The notes under the pieces were generated by a model. That model made no database searches and had not been told where the DNA came from. It saw only the letters and a list, made by a program, of their open reading frames with translations. 64,000 bases of DNA from Leptasterias polaris (taxonomy: Eukaryota > Echinodermata > Asteroidea > Forcipulatida > Asteriidae), in assembly GCA_037783415.1 (NCBI GenBank), contig JAZGTN010000014.1:1984001-2048000 (forward strand), given 5' to 3'. How positions within the stretch are numbered: the stretch's first letter is position 1; each line of letters opens with the position of its first letter. A program made the position numbers and the translations under genes. Positions 22,385-34,789 of this stretch are shown here, in pieces.

Positions 22385-22991
22385 TCTTTCTCCAGTCTTT
22401 GACACCATTGATCACAACATTCTCACTAGGCGACTGTCTTCCCGTTTTGGTATTGGGGGAACGGTTTTAAGCTGGCTAAGGTCTTACCTAACAAATCGAA
22501 CCCAGCGTGTATCTATTGGATCAATTGTGTCAGACGAGGCCCAGTTGAAATTTGGCGTTCCACAGGGTTCGGTATTGGGCCCTGTTCTTTTTTCCCTTTA
22601 TATGGTGCCACTTGAAGACATTATTGATCGCCATGGTCTCAGTAGTGTCATGTATGCTGATGACACCCAGCTGTATATTGCCTGTGACACGCCAACGGAT
22701 ATGTCAGTTACTGCCTCCATTGAGGCATGCGTTGACGAAATTAGACAATGGATGCGATCAAATTTGCTCGCACTCAACGATAGTAAAACTGAGGTAATAC
22801 GGTTCTCGTCGAAGTACAAGACTTTTTCCGATGGTGTTGCCATGGTGGGTGTGCGTGTAGGTAATGTTCAGGTCCATGCTTCATCCAAAGTACGAGATCT
22901 TGGAGTCTTTTTAGACTCTGCTGTGAGCATGGAGCACCATGTAACAAGTCTCTGTAAATCGGCATCATTTGCCTTATGGAAGATTGGATGA
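22385..22991 (+). mobile_element. LINE fragment: RT catalytic core
   Basis: The frame reads FDTIDHNILTRRLSSRFGIG, then KFGVPQGSVLGPVLFSLYMV, SSVMYADDTQLYIAC, and RSNLLALNDSKTEVIRFSSK, then VRDLGVFLDSAVSMEHHVT. The FDTIDH, PQGSVLGP and YADD blocks are RT motifs A, B and C of CR1/L2-type elements. The frame ends at TGA 22989 exactly where the inverted duplication begins. The N-terminal RT, endonuclease and C-terminus are missing. The core itself is intact over about 200 codons. Confidence 0.88.
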
Positions 22992-23080
22992 AGCATGGAC
23001 CTGAACATTACCTACACGCACACCCACCATGGCAACACCATCGGAAAAAGTCTTGTACTTTGACGAGAACCGTATTACCT
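22792..23080. repeat. Near-perfect 95-bp inverted repeat with 99-bp spacer
   Basis: 22792-22886 (inside the RT frame) reappears reverse-complemented at 22986-23080 with one mismatch that I can find (cgtcG versus cgtcA). The spacer is 22887-22985. The right arm abuts the satellite array. Confidence 0.97.
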
Positions 23081-24309
23081 TCGACAGCTTTTTCATTTCT
23101 ATGTTTTCTTTCTTACAAATCTGTTTGAAGTTGAGGCACTACTCTTCGTTCAACTTCAAACAGCTCCTTCATTCCTATGTTTTCTTTTTTATAAACCTGT
23201 TAGGATGTTGAGTCACTACTCTTCATTCAACTTCAAAATAAACCTGTTAGGATGTTGAGTCACTACTCTTCATTCAACTTCAAACAGCTCCTTCATTCCT
23301 ATGTTTTCTTTTTTATAAACCTGTTAGGATGTTGAGTCACTACTCTTCATTCAACTTCAAAATAAACCTGTTAGGATGTTGAGTCACTACTCTTCATTCA
23401 ACTTCAAACAGCTCCTTCATTCCTATGTTTTCTTTTTTATAAACCTGTTAGGATGTTGAGTCACTACTCTTCATTCAACTTCAAAATAAACCTGTTAGGA
23501 TGTTGAGTCACTACTCTTCATTCAACTTCAAACAGCTCCTTCATTCCTATGTTTTCTTTTTTATAAACCTGTTAGGATGTTGAGTCACTACTCTTCATTC
23601 AACTTCAAAATAAACCTGTTAGGATGTTGAGTCACTACTCTTCATTCAACTTCAAACAGCTTCTTCATTTCTTTGTTTTCTTTTTTATAAACCTGTTAGG
23701 ATGTTGAGTCACTACTCTTCATTCAACTTTAAACAGCTCCTTCATTTCTTTGTTTTCTTTTTTATAAACCTGTTAGGATGTTGAGTCACTACTCTTCATT
23801 CAACTTCAAACAGCTTCTTCATTCCTATGTTTTCTTTTTTATAAACCTGTTAGGATGTTGAGTCACTACTCTTCATTCAACTTCAAACAGCTCCTCAATT
23901 CATTCCTATGTTTTCTTTTTTATAAACCTGTTAGGATGTTGAGTCACTACTCTTCATTCAACTTCAAACAGCTCCTTCATTTCTTTGTTTTCTTTTTTAT
24001 AAACCTGTTAGGATGTTGAGTCACTACTCTTCATTCAACTTCAAACAGCTTCTTCATTTCTTTGTTTTCTTTTTTATAAACCTGTTAGGATGTTGAGTCA
24101 CTACTCTTCATTCAACTTTAAACAGCTCCTTCATTTCTTTGTTTTCTTTTTTATAAACCTGTTAGGATGTTGAGTCACTACTCTTCATTCAACTTCAAAC
24201 AGCTTCTTCATTTCTTTGTTTTCTTTTTTATAAACCTGTTAGGATGTTGAGTCACTACTCTTCATTCAACTTTAAACAGCTCCTTCATTTCTTTGTTTTC
24301 TTTTTTATA

Positions 24310-27300
24310 AACCTGTTAGGATGTTGAGTCACTACTCTTCATTCAACTTTAAACAGCTCCTTCATTTCTTTGTTTTCTTTTTTATAAACCTGTTAGGATG
24401 TTGAGTCACTACTCTTCATTCAACTTTAAACAGCTCCTTCATTCCTATGTTTTCTTTTTTATAAACCTGTTAGGATGTTGAGTCACTACTCTTCATTCAA
24501 CTTCAAAATAAACCTGTTAGGATGTTGAGTCACTACTCTTCATTCAACTTCAAACAGCTTCTTCATTTCTTTGTTTTCTTTTTTATAAACCTGTTAGGAT
24601 GTTGAGTCACTACTCTTCATTCAACTTCCAACAGCTCCTTCATTCCTATGTTTTCTTTTTTATAAACCTGTTAGGATGTTGAGTCACTACTCTTCATTCA
24701 ACTTCAAAATAAACCTGTTAGGATGTTGAGTCACTACTCTTCATTCAACTTCAAACAGCTTCTTCATTTCTTTGTTTTCTTTTTTATAAACCTGTTAGGA
24801 TGTTGAGTCACTACTCTTCATTCAACTTCAAACAGCTTCTTCATTCCTATGTTTTCTTTTTTATAAACCTGTTAGGATGTTGAGTCACTACTCTTCATTC
24901 AACTTCAAAATAAACCTGTTAGGATGTTGAGTCACTACTCTTCATTCAACTTCAAACAGCTTCTTCATTTCTTTGTTTTCTTTTTTATAAACCTGTTAGG
25001 ATGTTGAGTCACTACTCTTCATTCAACTTCCAACAGCTCCTTCATTCCTATGTTTTCTTTTTTATAAACCTGTTAGGATGTTGAGTCACTACTCTTCATT
25101 CAACTTCAAAATAAACCTGTTAGGATGTTGAGTCACTACTCTTCATTCAACTTCAAACAGCTTCTTCATTTCTTTGTTTTCTTTTTTATAAACCTGTTAG
25201 GATGTTGAGTCACTACTCTTCATTCAACTTCAAACAGCTCCTTCATTCCTATGTTTTCTTTTTTATAAACCTGTTAGGATGTTGAGTCACTACTCTTCAT
25301 TCAACTTCAAAATAAACCTGTTAGGATGTTGAGTCACTACTCTTCATTCAACTTCAAACAGCTTCTTCATTTCTTTGTTTTCTTTTTTATAAACCTGTTA
25401 GGATGTTGAGTCACTACTCTTCATTCAACTTCAAACAGCTTCTTCATTCCTATGTTTTCTTTTTTATAAACCTGTTAGGATGTTGAGTCACTACTCTTCA
25501 TTCAACTTTAAACAGCTCCTTCATTTCTTTGTTTTCTTTTTTATAAACCTGTTAGGATGTTGAGTCACTACTCTTCATTCAACTTCAAACAGCTTCTTCA
25601 TTTCTTTGTTTTCTTTTTTATAAACCTGTTAGGATGTTGAGTCACTACTCTTCATTCAACTTCAAACAGCTTCTTCATTTCTTTGTTTTCTTTTTTATAA
25701 ATCTGTTAGGATGTTGAGTCACTAGTCTTCATTCAACTTCAAACAGCTCCTTCATTGCTATGTAGTCTTTTTTATAAACCTGTTAGGATGTTGAGTCACT
25801 ACTTTTCATTCAACTTCCAACAGCTTCTTCATTTCTTTGTTTTCTTTTTTATAAACCTGTTAGGATGTTGAGTCACTACTCTTCATTCAACTTCAAACAG
25901 CTCCTTCATTGCTATGTTTTCTTTTTTATAAACCTGTTAGGATGTTGAGTCACTACTTTTCATTCAACTTCCAACAGCTTCTTCATTTCTTTGTTTTCTT
26001 TTTTATAAACCTGTTAGGATGTTGAGTCACTACTCTTCATTCAACTTCAAACAGCTCCTTCATTGCTATGTTTTTTTTTTTATAAACCTGTTAGGATGTT
26101 GAGTCACTACTCTTCATTCAACCTCCAACAGCTTCTTCATTCCTATGTTTTCTTTTTTATAAACCTGTTAGGATGTTGAGTCACTACTCTTCATTCAACT
26201 TCAAACAGCTCCTCAATTCATTCCTATGTTTTCTTTTTTATAAACCTGTTAGGATGTTGAGTCACTACTCTTCATTCAACTTCAAACAGCTCCTTCATTT
26301 CTTTGTTTTCTTTTTTATAAACCTGTTAGGATGTTGAGTCACTACTCTTCATTCAACTTCAAACAGCTTCTTCATTTCTTTGTTTTCTTTTTTATAAACC
26401 TGTTAGGATGTTGAGTCACTACTCTTCATTCAACTTTAAACAGCTCCTTCATTTCTTTGTTTTCTTTTTTATAAACCTGTTAGGATGTTGAGTCACTACT
26501 CTTCATTCAACTTCAAACAGCTTCTTCATTTCTTTGTTTTCTTTTTTATAAACCTGTTAGGATGTTGAGTCACTACTCTTCATTCAACTTTAAACAGCTC
26601 CTTCATTTCTTTGTTTTCTTTTTTATAAACCTGTTAGGATGTTGAGTCACTACTCTTCATTCAACTTTAAACAGCTCCTTCATTTCTTTGTTTTCTTTTT
26701 TATAAACCTGTTAGGATGTTGAGTCACTACTCTTCATTCAACTTCAAAATAAACCTGTTAGGATGTTGAGTCACTACTCTTCATTCAACTTCAAACAGCT
26801 TCTTCATTTCTTTGTTTTCTTTTTTATAAACCTGTTAGGATGTTGAGTCACTACTCTTCATTCAACTTCCAACAGCTCCTTCATTCCTATGTTTTCTTTT
26901 TTATAAACCTGTTAGGATGTTGAGTCACTACTCTTCATTCAACTTCAAAATAAACCTGTTAGGATGTTGACTACTCTTCATTCAACTTCAAACAGCTTCT
27001 TCATTTCTTTGTTTTCTTTTTTATAAACCTGTTAGGATGTTGAGTCACTACTCTTCATTCAACTTCAAACAGCTTCTTCATTCCTATGTTTTCTTTTTTA
27101 TAAACCTGTTAGGATGTTGAGTCACTACTCTTCATTCAACTTCAAAATAAACCTGTTAGGATGTTGAGTCACTACTCTTCATTCAACTTCAAACAGCTTC
27201 TTCATTTCTTTGTTTTCTTTTTTATAAACCTGTTAGGATGTTGAGTCACTACTCTTCATTCAACTTCGAACAGCTCCTTCATTCCTATGTTTTCTTTTTT

Positions 27301-28556
27301 ATAAACCTGTTAGGATGTTGAGTCACTACTCTTCATTCAACTTCAAAATAAACCTGTTAGGATGTTGAGTCACTACTCTTCATTCAACTTCAAACAGCTT
27401 CTTCATTTCTTTGTTTTCTTTTTTATAAACCTGTTAGGATGTTGAGTCACTACTCTTCATTCAACTTCAAACAGCTCCTTCATTCCTATGTTTTCTTTTT
27501 TATAAACCTGTTAGGATGTTGAGTCACTACTCTTCATTCAACTTCAAAATAAACCTGTTAGGATGTTGAGTCACTACTCTTCATTCAACTTCAAACAGCT
27601 TCTTCATTCCTATGTTTTCTTTTTTATAAACCTGTTAGGATGTTGAGTCACTACTCTTCATTCAACTTCAAACAGCTTCTTCATTTCTTTGTTTTCTTTT
27701 TTATAAACCTGTTAGGATGTTGAGTCACTACTCTTCATTCAACTTCAAACAGCTTCTTCATTTCTTTGTTTTCTTTTTTATAAACCTGTTAGGATGTTGA
27801 GTCACTACTCTTCATTCAACTTCAAACAGCTCCTTCATTTCTTTGTTTTCTTTTTTATAAACCTGTTAGGATGTTGAGTCACTACTCTTCATTCAACTTC
27901 AAACAGCTTCTTCATTTCTTTGTTTTCTTTTTTATAAACCTGTTAGGATGTTGAGTCACTACTCTTCATTCAACTTCAAACAGCTTCTTCATTTCTTTGT
28001 TTTCTTTTTTATAAATCTGTTAGGATGTTGAGTCACTACTCTTCATTCAACTTCAAACAGCTCCTTCATTGCTATGTAGTCTTTTTTATAAACCTGTTAG
28101 GATGTTGAGTCACTACTTTTCATTCAACTTCCAACAGCTTCTTCATTTCTTTGTTTTCTTTTTTATAAACCTGTTAGGATGTTGAGTCACTACTCTTCAT
28201 TCAACTTCAAACAGCTCCTTCATTGCTATGTTTTCTTTTTTATAAACCTGTTAGGATGTTGAGTCACTACTTTTCATTCAACTTCCAACAGCTTCTTCAT
28301 TTCTTTGTTTTCTTTTTTATAAACCTGTTAGGATGTTGAGTCACTACTCTTCATTCAACTTCAAACAGCTCCTTCATTGCTATGTTTTCTTTTTTATAAA
28401 CCTGTTAGGATGTTGAGTCACTACTCTTCATTCAACCTCCAACAGCTTCTTCATTCCTATGTTTTCTTTTTTATAAACCTGTTAGGATGTTGAGTCACTA
28501 CTCTTCATTCAACTTCAAACAGCTCCTCAATTCATTCCTATGTTTTCTTTTTTATA
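24310..28556. repeat. 4,247-bp higher-order satellite unit, copy 1
   Basis: Rare variants here recur 4,247 bases later: AAATCTGTTAGG with ACTAGTCTTC (25701 and 29948), GATGTTGACTACTC lacking GTCA (26961 and 31208), CTTCGAACAGC (27264 and 31511), CTCCTCAATT (26209 and 30456). Boundaries are approximate. Confidence 0.9.
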
Positions 28557-31500
28557 AACCTGTTAGGATGTTGAGTCACTACTCTTCATTCAACTTTAAA
28601 CAGCTCCTTCATTTCTTTGTTTTCTTTTTTATAAACCTGTTAGGATGTTGAGTCACTACTCTTCATTCAACTTTAAACAGCTCCTTCATTCCTATGTTTT
28701 CTTTTTTATAAACCTGTTAGGATGTTGAGTCACTACTCTTCATTCAACTTCAAAATAAACCTGTTAGGATGTTGAGTCACTACTCTTCATTCAACTTCAA
28801 ACAGCTTCTTCATTTCTTTGTTTTCTTTTTTATAAACCTGTTAGGATGTTGAGTCACTACTCTTCATTCAACTTCCAACAGCTCCTTCATTCCTATGTTT
28901 TCTTTTTTATAAACCTGTTAGGATGTTGAGTCACTACTCTTCATTCAACTTCAAAATAAACCTGTTAGGATGTTGAGTCACTACTCTTCATTCAACTTCA
29001 AACAGCTTCTTCATTTCTTTGTTTTCTTTTTTATAAACCTGTTAGGATGTTGAGTCACTACTCTTCATTCAACTTCAAACAGCTTCTTCATTCCTATGTT
29101 TTCTTTTTTATAAACCTGTTAGGATGTTGAGTCACTACTCTTCATTCAACTTCAAAATAAACCTGTTAGGATGTTGAGTCACTACTCTTCATTCAACTTC
29201 AAACAGCTTCTTCATTTCTTTGTTTTCTTTTTTATAAACCTGTTAGGATGTTGAGTCACTACTCTTCATTCAACTTCCAACAGCTCCTTCATTCCTATGT
29301 TTTCTTTTTTATAAACCTGTTAGGATGTTGAGTCACTACTCTTCATTCAACTTCAAAATAAACCTGTTAGGATGTTGAGTCACTACTCTTCATTCAACTT
29401 CAAACAGCTTCTTCATTTCTTTGTTTTCTTTTTTATAAACCTGTTAGGATGTTGAGTCACTACTCTTCATTCAACTTCAAACAGCTCCTTCATTCCTATG
29501 TTTTCTTTTTTATAAACCTGTTAGGATGTTGAGTCACTACTCTTCATTCAACTTCAAAATAAACCTGTTAGGATGTTGAGTCACTACTCTTCATTCAACT
29601 TCAAACAGCTTCTTCATTTCTTTGTTTTCTTTTTTATAAACCTGTTAGGATGTTGAGTCACTACTCTTCATTCAACTTCAAACAGCTTCTTCATTCCTAT
29701 GTTTTCTTTTTTATAAACCTGTTAGGATGTTGAGTCACTACTCTTCATTCAACTTTAAACAGCTCCTTCATTTCTTTGTTTTCTTTTTTATAAACCTGTT
29801 AGGATGTTGAGTCACTACTCTTCATTCAACTTCAAACAGCTTCTTCATTTCTTTGTTTTCTTTTTTATAAACCTGTTAGGATGTTGAGTCACTACTCTTC
29901 ATTCAACTTCAAACAGCTTCTTCATTTCTTTGTTTTCTTTTTTATAAATCTGTTAGGATGTTGAGTCACTAGTCTTCATTCAACTTCAAACAGCTCCTTC
30001 ATTGCTATGTAGTCTTTTTTATAAACCTGTTAGGATGTTGAGTCACTACTTTTCATTCAACTTCCAACAGCTTCTTCATTTCTTTGTTTTCTTTTTTATA
30101 AACCTGTTAGGATGTTGAGTCACTACTCTTCATTCAACTTCAAACAGCTCCTTCATTGCTATGTTTTCTTTTTTATAAACCTGTTAGGATGTTGAGTCAC
30201 TACTTTTCATTCAACTTCCAACAGCTTCTTCATTTCTTTGTTTTCTTTTTTATAAACCTGTTAGGATGTTGAGTCACTACTCTTCATTCAACTTCAAACA
30301 GCTCCTTCATTGCTATGTTTTTTTTTTTATAAACCTGTTAGGATGTTGAGTCACTACTCTTCATTCAACCTCCAACAGCTTCTTCATTCCTATGTTTTCT
30401 TTTTTATAAACCTGTTAGGATGTTGAGTCACTACTCTTCATTCAACTTCAAACAGCTCCTCAATTCATTCCTATGTTTTCTTTTTTATAAACCTGTTAGG
30501 ATGTTGAGTCACTACTCTTCATTCAACTTCAAACAGCTCCTTCATTTCTTTGTTTTCTTTTTTATAAACCTGTTAGGATGTTGAGTCACTACTCTTCATT
30601 CAACTTCAAACAGCTTCTTCATTTCTTTGTTTTCTTTTTTATAAACCTGTTAGGATGTTGAGTCACTACTCTTCATTCAACTTTAAACAGCTCCTTCATT
30701 TCTTTGTTTTCTTTTTTATAAACCTGTTAGGATGTTGAGTCACTACTCTTCATTCAACTTCAAACAGCTTCTTCATTTCTTTGTTTTCTTTTTTATAAAC
30801 CTGTTAGGATGTTGAGTCACTACTCTTCATTCAACTTTAAACAGCTCCTTCATTTCTTTGTTTTCTTTTTTATAAACCTGTTAGGATGTTGAGTCACTAC
30901 TCTTCATTCAACTTTAAACAGCTCCTTCATTTCTTTGTTTTCTTTTTTATAAACCTGTTAGGATGTTGAGTCACTACTCTTCATTCAACTTCAAAATAAA
31001 CCTGTTAGGATGTTGAGTCACTACTCTTCATTCAACTTCAAACAGCTTCTTCATTTCTTTGTTTTCTTTTTTATAAACCTGTTAGGATGTTGAGTCACTA
31101 CTCTTCATTCAACTTCCAACAGCTCCTTCATTCCTATGTTTTCTTTTTTATAAACCTGTTAGGATGTTGAGTCACTACTCTTCATTCAACTTCAAAATAA
31201 ACCTGTTAGGATGTTGACTACTCTTCATTCAACTTCAAACAGCTTCTTCATTTCTTTGTTTTCTTTTTTATAAACCTGTTAGGATGTTGAGTCACTACTC
31301 TTCATTCAACTTCAAACAGCTTCTTCATTCCTATGTTTTCTTTTTTATAAACCTGTTAGGATGTTGAGTCACTACTCTTCATTCAACTTCAAAATAAACC
31401 TGTTAGGATGTTGAGTCACTACTCTTCATTCAACTTCAAACAGCTTCTTCATTTCTTTGTTTTCTTTTTTATAAACCTGTTAGGATGTTGAGTCACTACT

Positions 31501-32803
31501 CTTCATTCAACTTCGAACAGCTCCTTCATTCCTATGTTTTCTTTTTTATAAACCTGTTAGGATGTTGAGTCACTACTCTTCATTCAACTTCAAAATAAAC
31601 CTGTTAGGATGTTGAGTCACTACTCTTCATTCAACTTCAAACAGCTTCTTCATTTCTTTGTTTTCTTTTTTATAAACCTGTTAGGATGTTGAGTCACTAC
31701 TCTTCATTCAACTTCAAACAGCTCCTTCATTCCTATGTTTTCTTTTTTATAAACCTGTTAGGATGTTGAGTCACTACTCTTCATTCAACTTCAAAATAAA
31801 CCTGTTAGGATGTTGAGTCACTACTCTTCATTCAACTTCAAACAGCTTCTTCATTCCTATGTTTTCTTTTTTATAAACCTGTTAGGATGTTGAGTCACTA
31901 CTCTTCATTCAACTTCAAACAGCTTCTTCATTTCTTTGTTTTCTTTTTTATAAACCTGTTAGGATGTTGAGTCACTACTCTTCATTCAACTTCAAACAGC
32001 TTCTTCATTTCTTTGTTTTCTTTTTTATAAACCTGTTAGGATGTTGAGTCACTACTCTTCATTCAACTTCAAACAGCTCCTTCATTTCTTTGTTTTCTTT
32101 TTTATAAACCTGTTAGGATGTTGAGTCACTACTCTTCATTCAACTTCAAACAGCTTCTTCATTTCTTTGTTTTCTTTTTTATAAACCTGTTAGGATGTTG
32201 AGTCACTACTCTTCATTCAACTTCAAACAGCTTCTTCATTTCTTTGTTTTCTTTTTTATAAATCTGTTAGGATGTTGAGTCACTACTCTTCATTCAACTT
32301 CAAACAGCTCCTTCATTGCTATGTAGTCTTTTTTATAAACCTGTTAGGATGTTGAGTCACTACTTTTCATTCAACTTCCAACAGCTTCTTCATTTCTTTG
32401 TTTTCTTTTTTATAAACCTGTTAGGATGTTGAGTCACTACTCTTCATTCAACTTCAAACAGCTCCTTCATTGCTATGTTTTCTTTTTTATAAACCTGTTA
32501 GGATGTTGAGTCACTACTTTTCATTCAACTTCCAACAGCTTCTTCATTTCTTTGTTTTCTTTTTTATAAACCTGTTAGGATGTTGAGTCACTACTCTTCA
32601 TTCAACTTCAAACAGCTCCTTCATTGCTATGTTTTCTTTTTTATAAACCTGTTAGGATGTTGAGTCACTACTCTTCATTCAACCTCCAACAGCTTCTTCA
32701 TTCCTATGTTTTCTTTTTTATAAACCTGTTAGGATGTTGAGTCACTACTCTTCATTCAACTTCAAACAGCTCCTCAATTCATTCCTATGTTTTCTTTTTT
32801 ATA
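28557..32803. repeat. 4,247-bp higher-order satellite unit, copy 2
   Basis: Matches copy 1 monomer by monomer at an offset of 4,247. The match stops near 32803-32840, where the expected TTTAAACAGC variant is replaced by TTCAAACAGC. Confidence 0.9.
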
Positions 32804-33250
32804 AACCTGTTAGGATGTTGAGTCACTACTCTTCATTCAACTTCAAACAGCTCCTTCATTTCTTTGTTTTCTTTTTTATAAACCTGTTAGGATGTTGAGT
32901 TACTACTCTTCATTCAACTTCAAACAGCTTCTTCATTTCTTTGTTTTCTTTTTTATAAACCTGTTAGGATGTTGAGTCACTACTCTTCATTCAACTTCAA
33001 ACAGCTCCTTCATTCCTATGTTTTCTTTTTTATAAACCTGTTAGGATGTTGAGTCACTACTCTTCATTCAACTTTAAACAGCTCCTTCATTTCTTTGTTT
33101 TCTTTTTTATAAACCTGTTAGGATGTTGAGTCGCTACTCTTCATTCAACTTCAAACAGCTTCTTCATTTCTTTGTTTTCTTTTTTATAAACCTGTTGAGG
33201 CAATACTTTTCATTACCTCCAACAGCTTCCTTATTTCTATGTTTTCTTTC

Positions 33251-33576
33251 TGATGGCCCTACTGTGCATTCAACCTTCACCACTAACTGTGAGTCTCTGT
33301 GCTCAACAACATGCTTCATAGCTCAAAGATATACATCTCCCATAAATTAGAGCATTCTCATACGATAATCTCATCCATTGACTTTTTCACTGTTCCAACT
33401 CAACTTATGAAATCTTTCAAAACTGTATCAAGCTGTAAATTGTATGCTTTGTACACCAATGATATTGCAACCCATTCCTGTAGATGTATTGTAACTAGCA
33501 TTGTGTTTAATTTGGTCCATAATCATCCTAAGATTTGCTAAGATATGACATTGCTAGCATTTGCTCCTTGATGTCT
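33251..33576. other. Non-coding flank of the satellite
   Basis: Nothing recognised between the satellite edge and the next MITE. Confidence 0.4.
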
Positions 33577-34187
33577 CAGGGTTCTGCCCACGGTGGTCGG
33601 TGCCGGAAAACCCGACCGGCACTCATGATTCCCCGACCGGCACTCGCAGAATTTTTTCTTTTTCTGACCACCACACATTTTCCCTTTTTTTTGCCCATTT
33701 CCTTCAAAATATTTTGAACAACGTGTAAAACAAATTATTTACCAGTAAACAGTTTTATCCAAAGTTTCGAGTAGCCTACTTCTTTGGTTTGAGTCTATTT
33801 TAATGATCCAGGATCGAGCATTCCTCCCGCCTGTACGATGTATATATCCAATGCACGAAACCCGCATTGATTTTGCAATGGTTTCCAGTCACGCTGATTA
33901 TAGCTTTACGCTTGGAATAACATGATACCAGTTTCATCATGTTGCGAACCCTATTCTACAGCGTTTAATACAACGGAAATGAACTGCAGAGTAAGCATCA
34001 TGCTATAGATGCTGTAAATTGTTTTCCCACGGCGGTAAAGGCGTGCGCGCACTGAGGGCCTACATTCAAGGCACAGCTGCAGGGCGCACGTGTGTAACCA
34101 CTCCGTGCACGATCGAAAGGAAATTGACTTGACTGTACTAGGAAAAAAAAAATTTCCGGCACTAAACAAATCCTGGGCAGAACCCTG
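33577..34187. mobile_element. Non-autonomous element with CAGGGTTCTGCCCA ends (hAT-like)
   Basis: The left end CAGGGTTCTGCCCA is repeated inverted at the right as TGGGCAGAACCCTG (ends 34187). CCGGCAC/GTGCCGG phrases sit just inside both ends. ATGTCT flanks both sides. An 8-bp TGATGTCT fits if two bases were lost at the right junction. The 611-bp interior is non-coding. Confidence 0.78.
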
Positions 34188-34550
34188 ATGTCTTATGACA
34201 CCATTCTTCTGTCTAGGTCAAAGAAAGGCTTTCAGCTAAAACTGAACAAAAATACTGAAATCCAAAACACAAATTAAAACTGAAATAGTAACACTACAGG
34301 CCCATAACCACACGCCCCCCCCCAAAAAAAAAAATAATAAATAATAATAATAATAATAATATTATATAATGTATTATGTATAAATGTTCCCCAAAATAAA
34401 ATAAAAGGGATTTAATAGGTAAAGGATTAATTAAATTTGCACTCAGAGGACTTGACCAGATTTAGCTCAAGTTTGCCCTCAGAGTTGCTTCTGTTCATTC
34501 CCAAGCAGTGACAAACAGACTTGATCTAAATGCTTTATAATTTTTTTTAT
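34188..34550. other. Non-coding stretch with (TAA)n
   Basis: A poly-C/poly-A junction lies near 34315-34335 and a (TAA)n run at 34335-34365. Nothing else was recognised. Confidence 0.5.
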
Positions 34551-34640
34551 TTATTTATTTATTTATTTAGTTATTTCTTCTTATTTAACCAGGGTAGCCC
34601 CATCAGTTTTCAATGAACTGTTCTCCCTTTGGGGCTCTGT
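34548..34640 (-). mobile_element. Retroelement 3' tail with (TTTA)n
   Basis: (TTTA)n at 34548-34572 is followed by AACCAGGGTAGCCCCATCAG and TTCTCCCTTTGGGGCTCTG. Read on the minus strand this is a block ending in (TAAA)n, typical of a truncated LINE or SINE 3' end. Confidence 0.55.
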
Positions 34641-34789
34641 AAATTATGACACTCTAATGGTGTAAATTTGTAGTTTAATTAAATGATCGACTATTCAGTC
34701 AAACTGTGTTGTATTTATTATGGAAAAGTGGAAAAAGAGAATTGTTATTAAAGTATCTTTTGTCAATTGTATACATTCCTTTATGATAT

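Larger units (their letters stand above)
23086..33226. repeat. Satellite array, ~10.1 kb, 77-bp monomer with 47-bp variant and higher-order repeats
   Basis: The basic unit is 77 bases: AAACCTGTTAGGATGTTGAG, TCACTACTCTTCATTCAACT, TCAAACAGCTCCTTCATTCC, TATGTTTTCTTTTTTAT. A short variant lacks 30 bases (CAGCT...TTTTTT), giving a 47-bp unit joined as CTTCAAAATAAACCTG. Variants such as CTCCTCAATTCATTCC, TGCTATGTAGTC, AACCTCCAAC and AAATCTGTTAGG recur at fixed long spacing. The array is T-rich on the + strand and has no coding potential. Its edge monomers (23086-23200 and 33185-33250) are diverged. Confidence 0.97.

Noticed and set aside
23086..33226. A CRISPR-like array or repeat-rich gene
   Set aside because: The units are directly adjacent without unique spacers, the sequence is eukaryotic, and all frames are stopped within one or two monomers.
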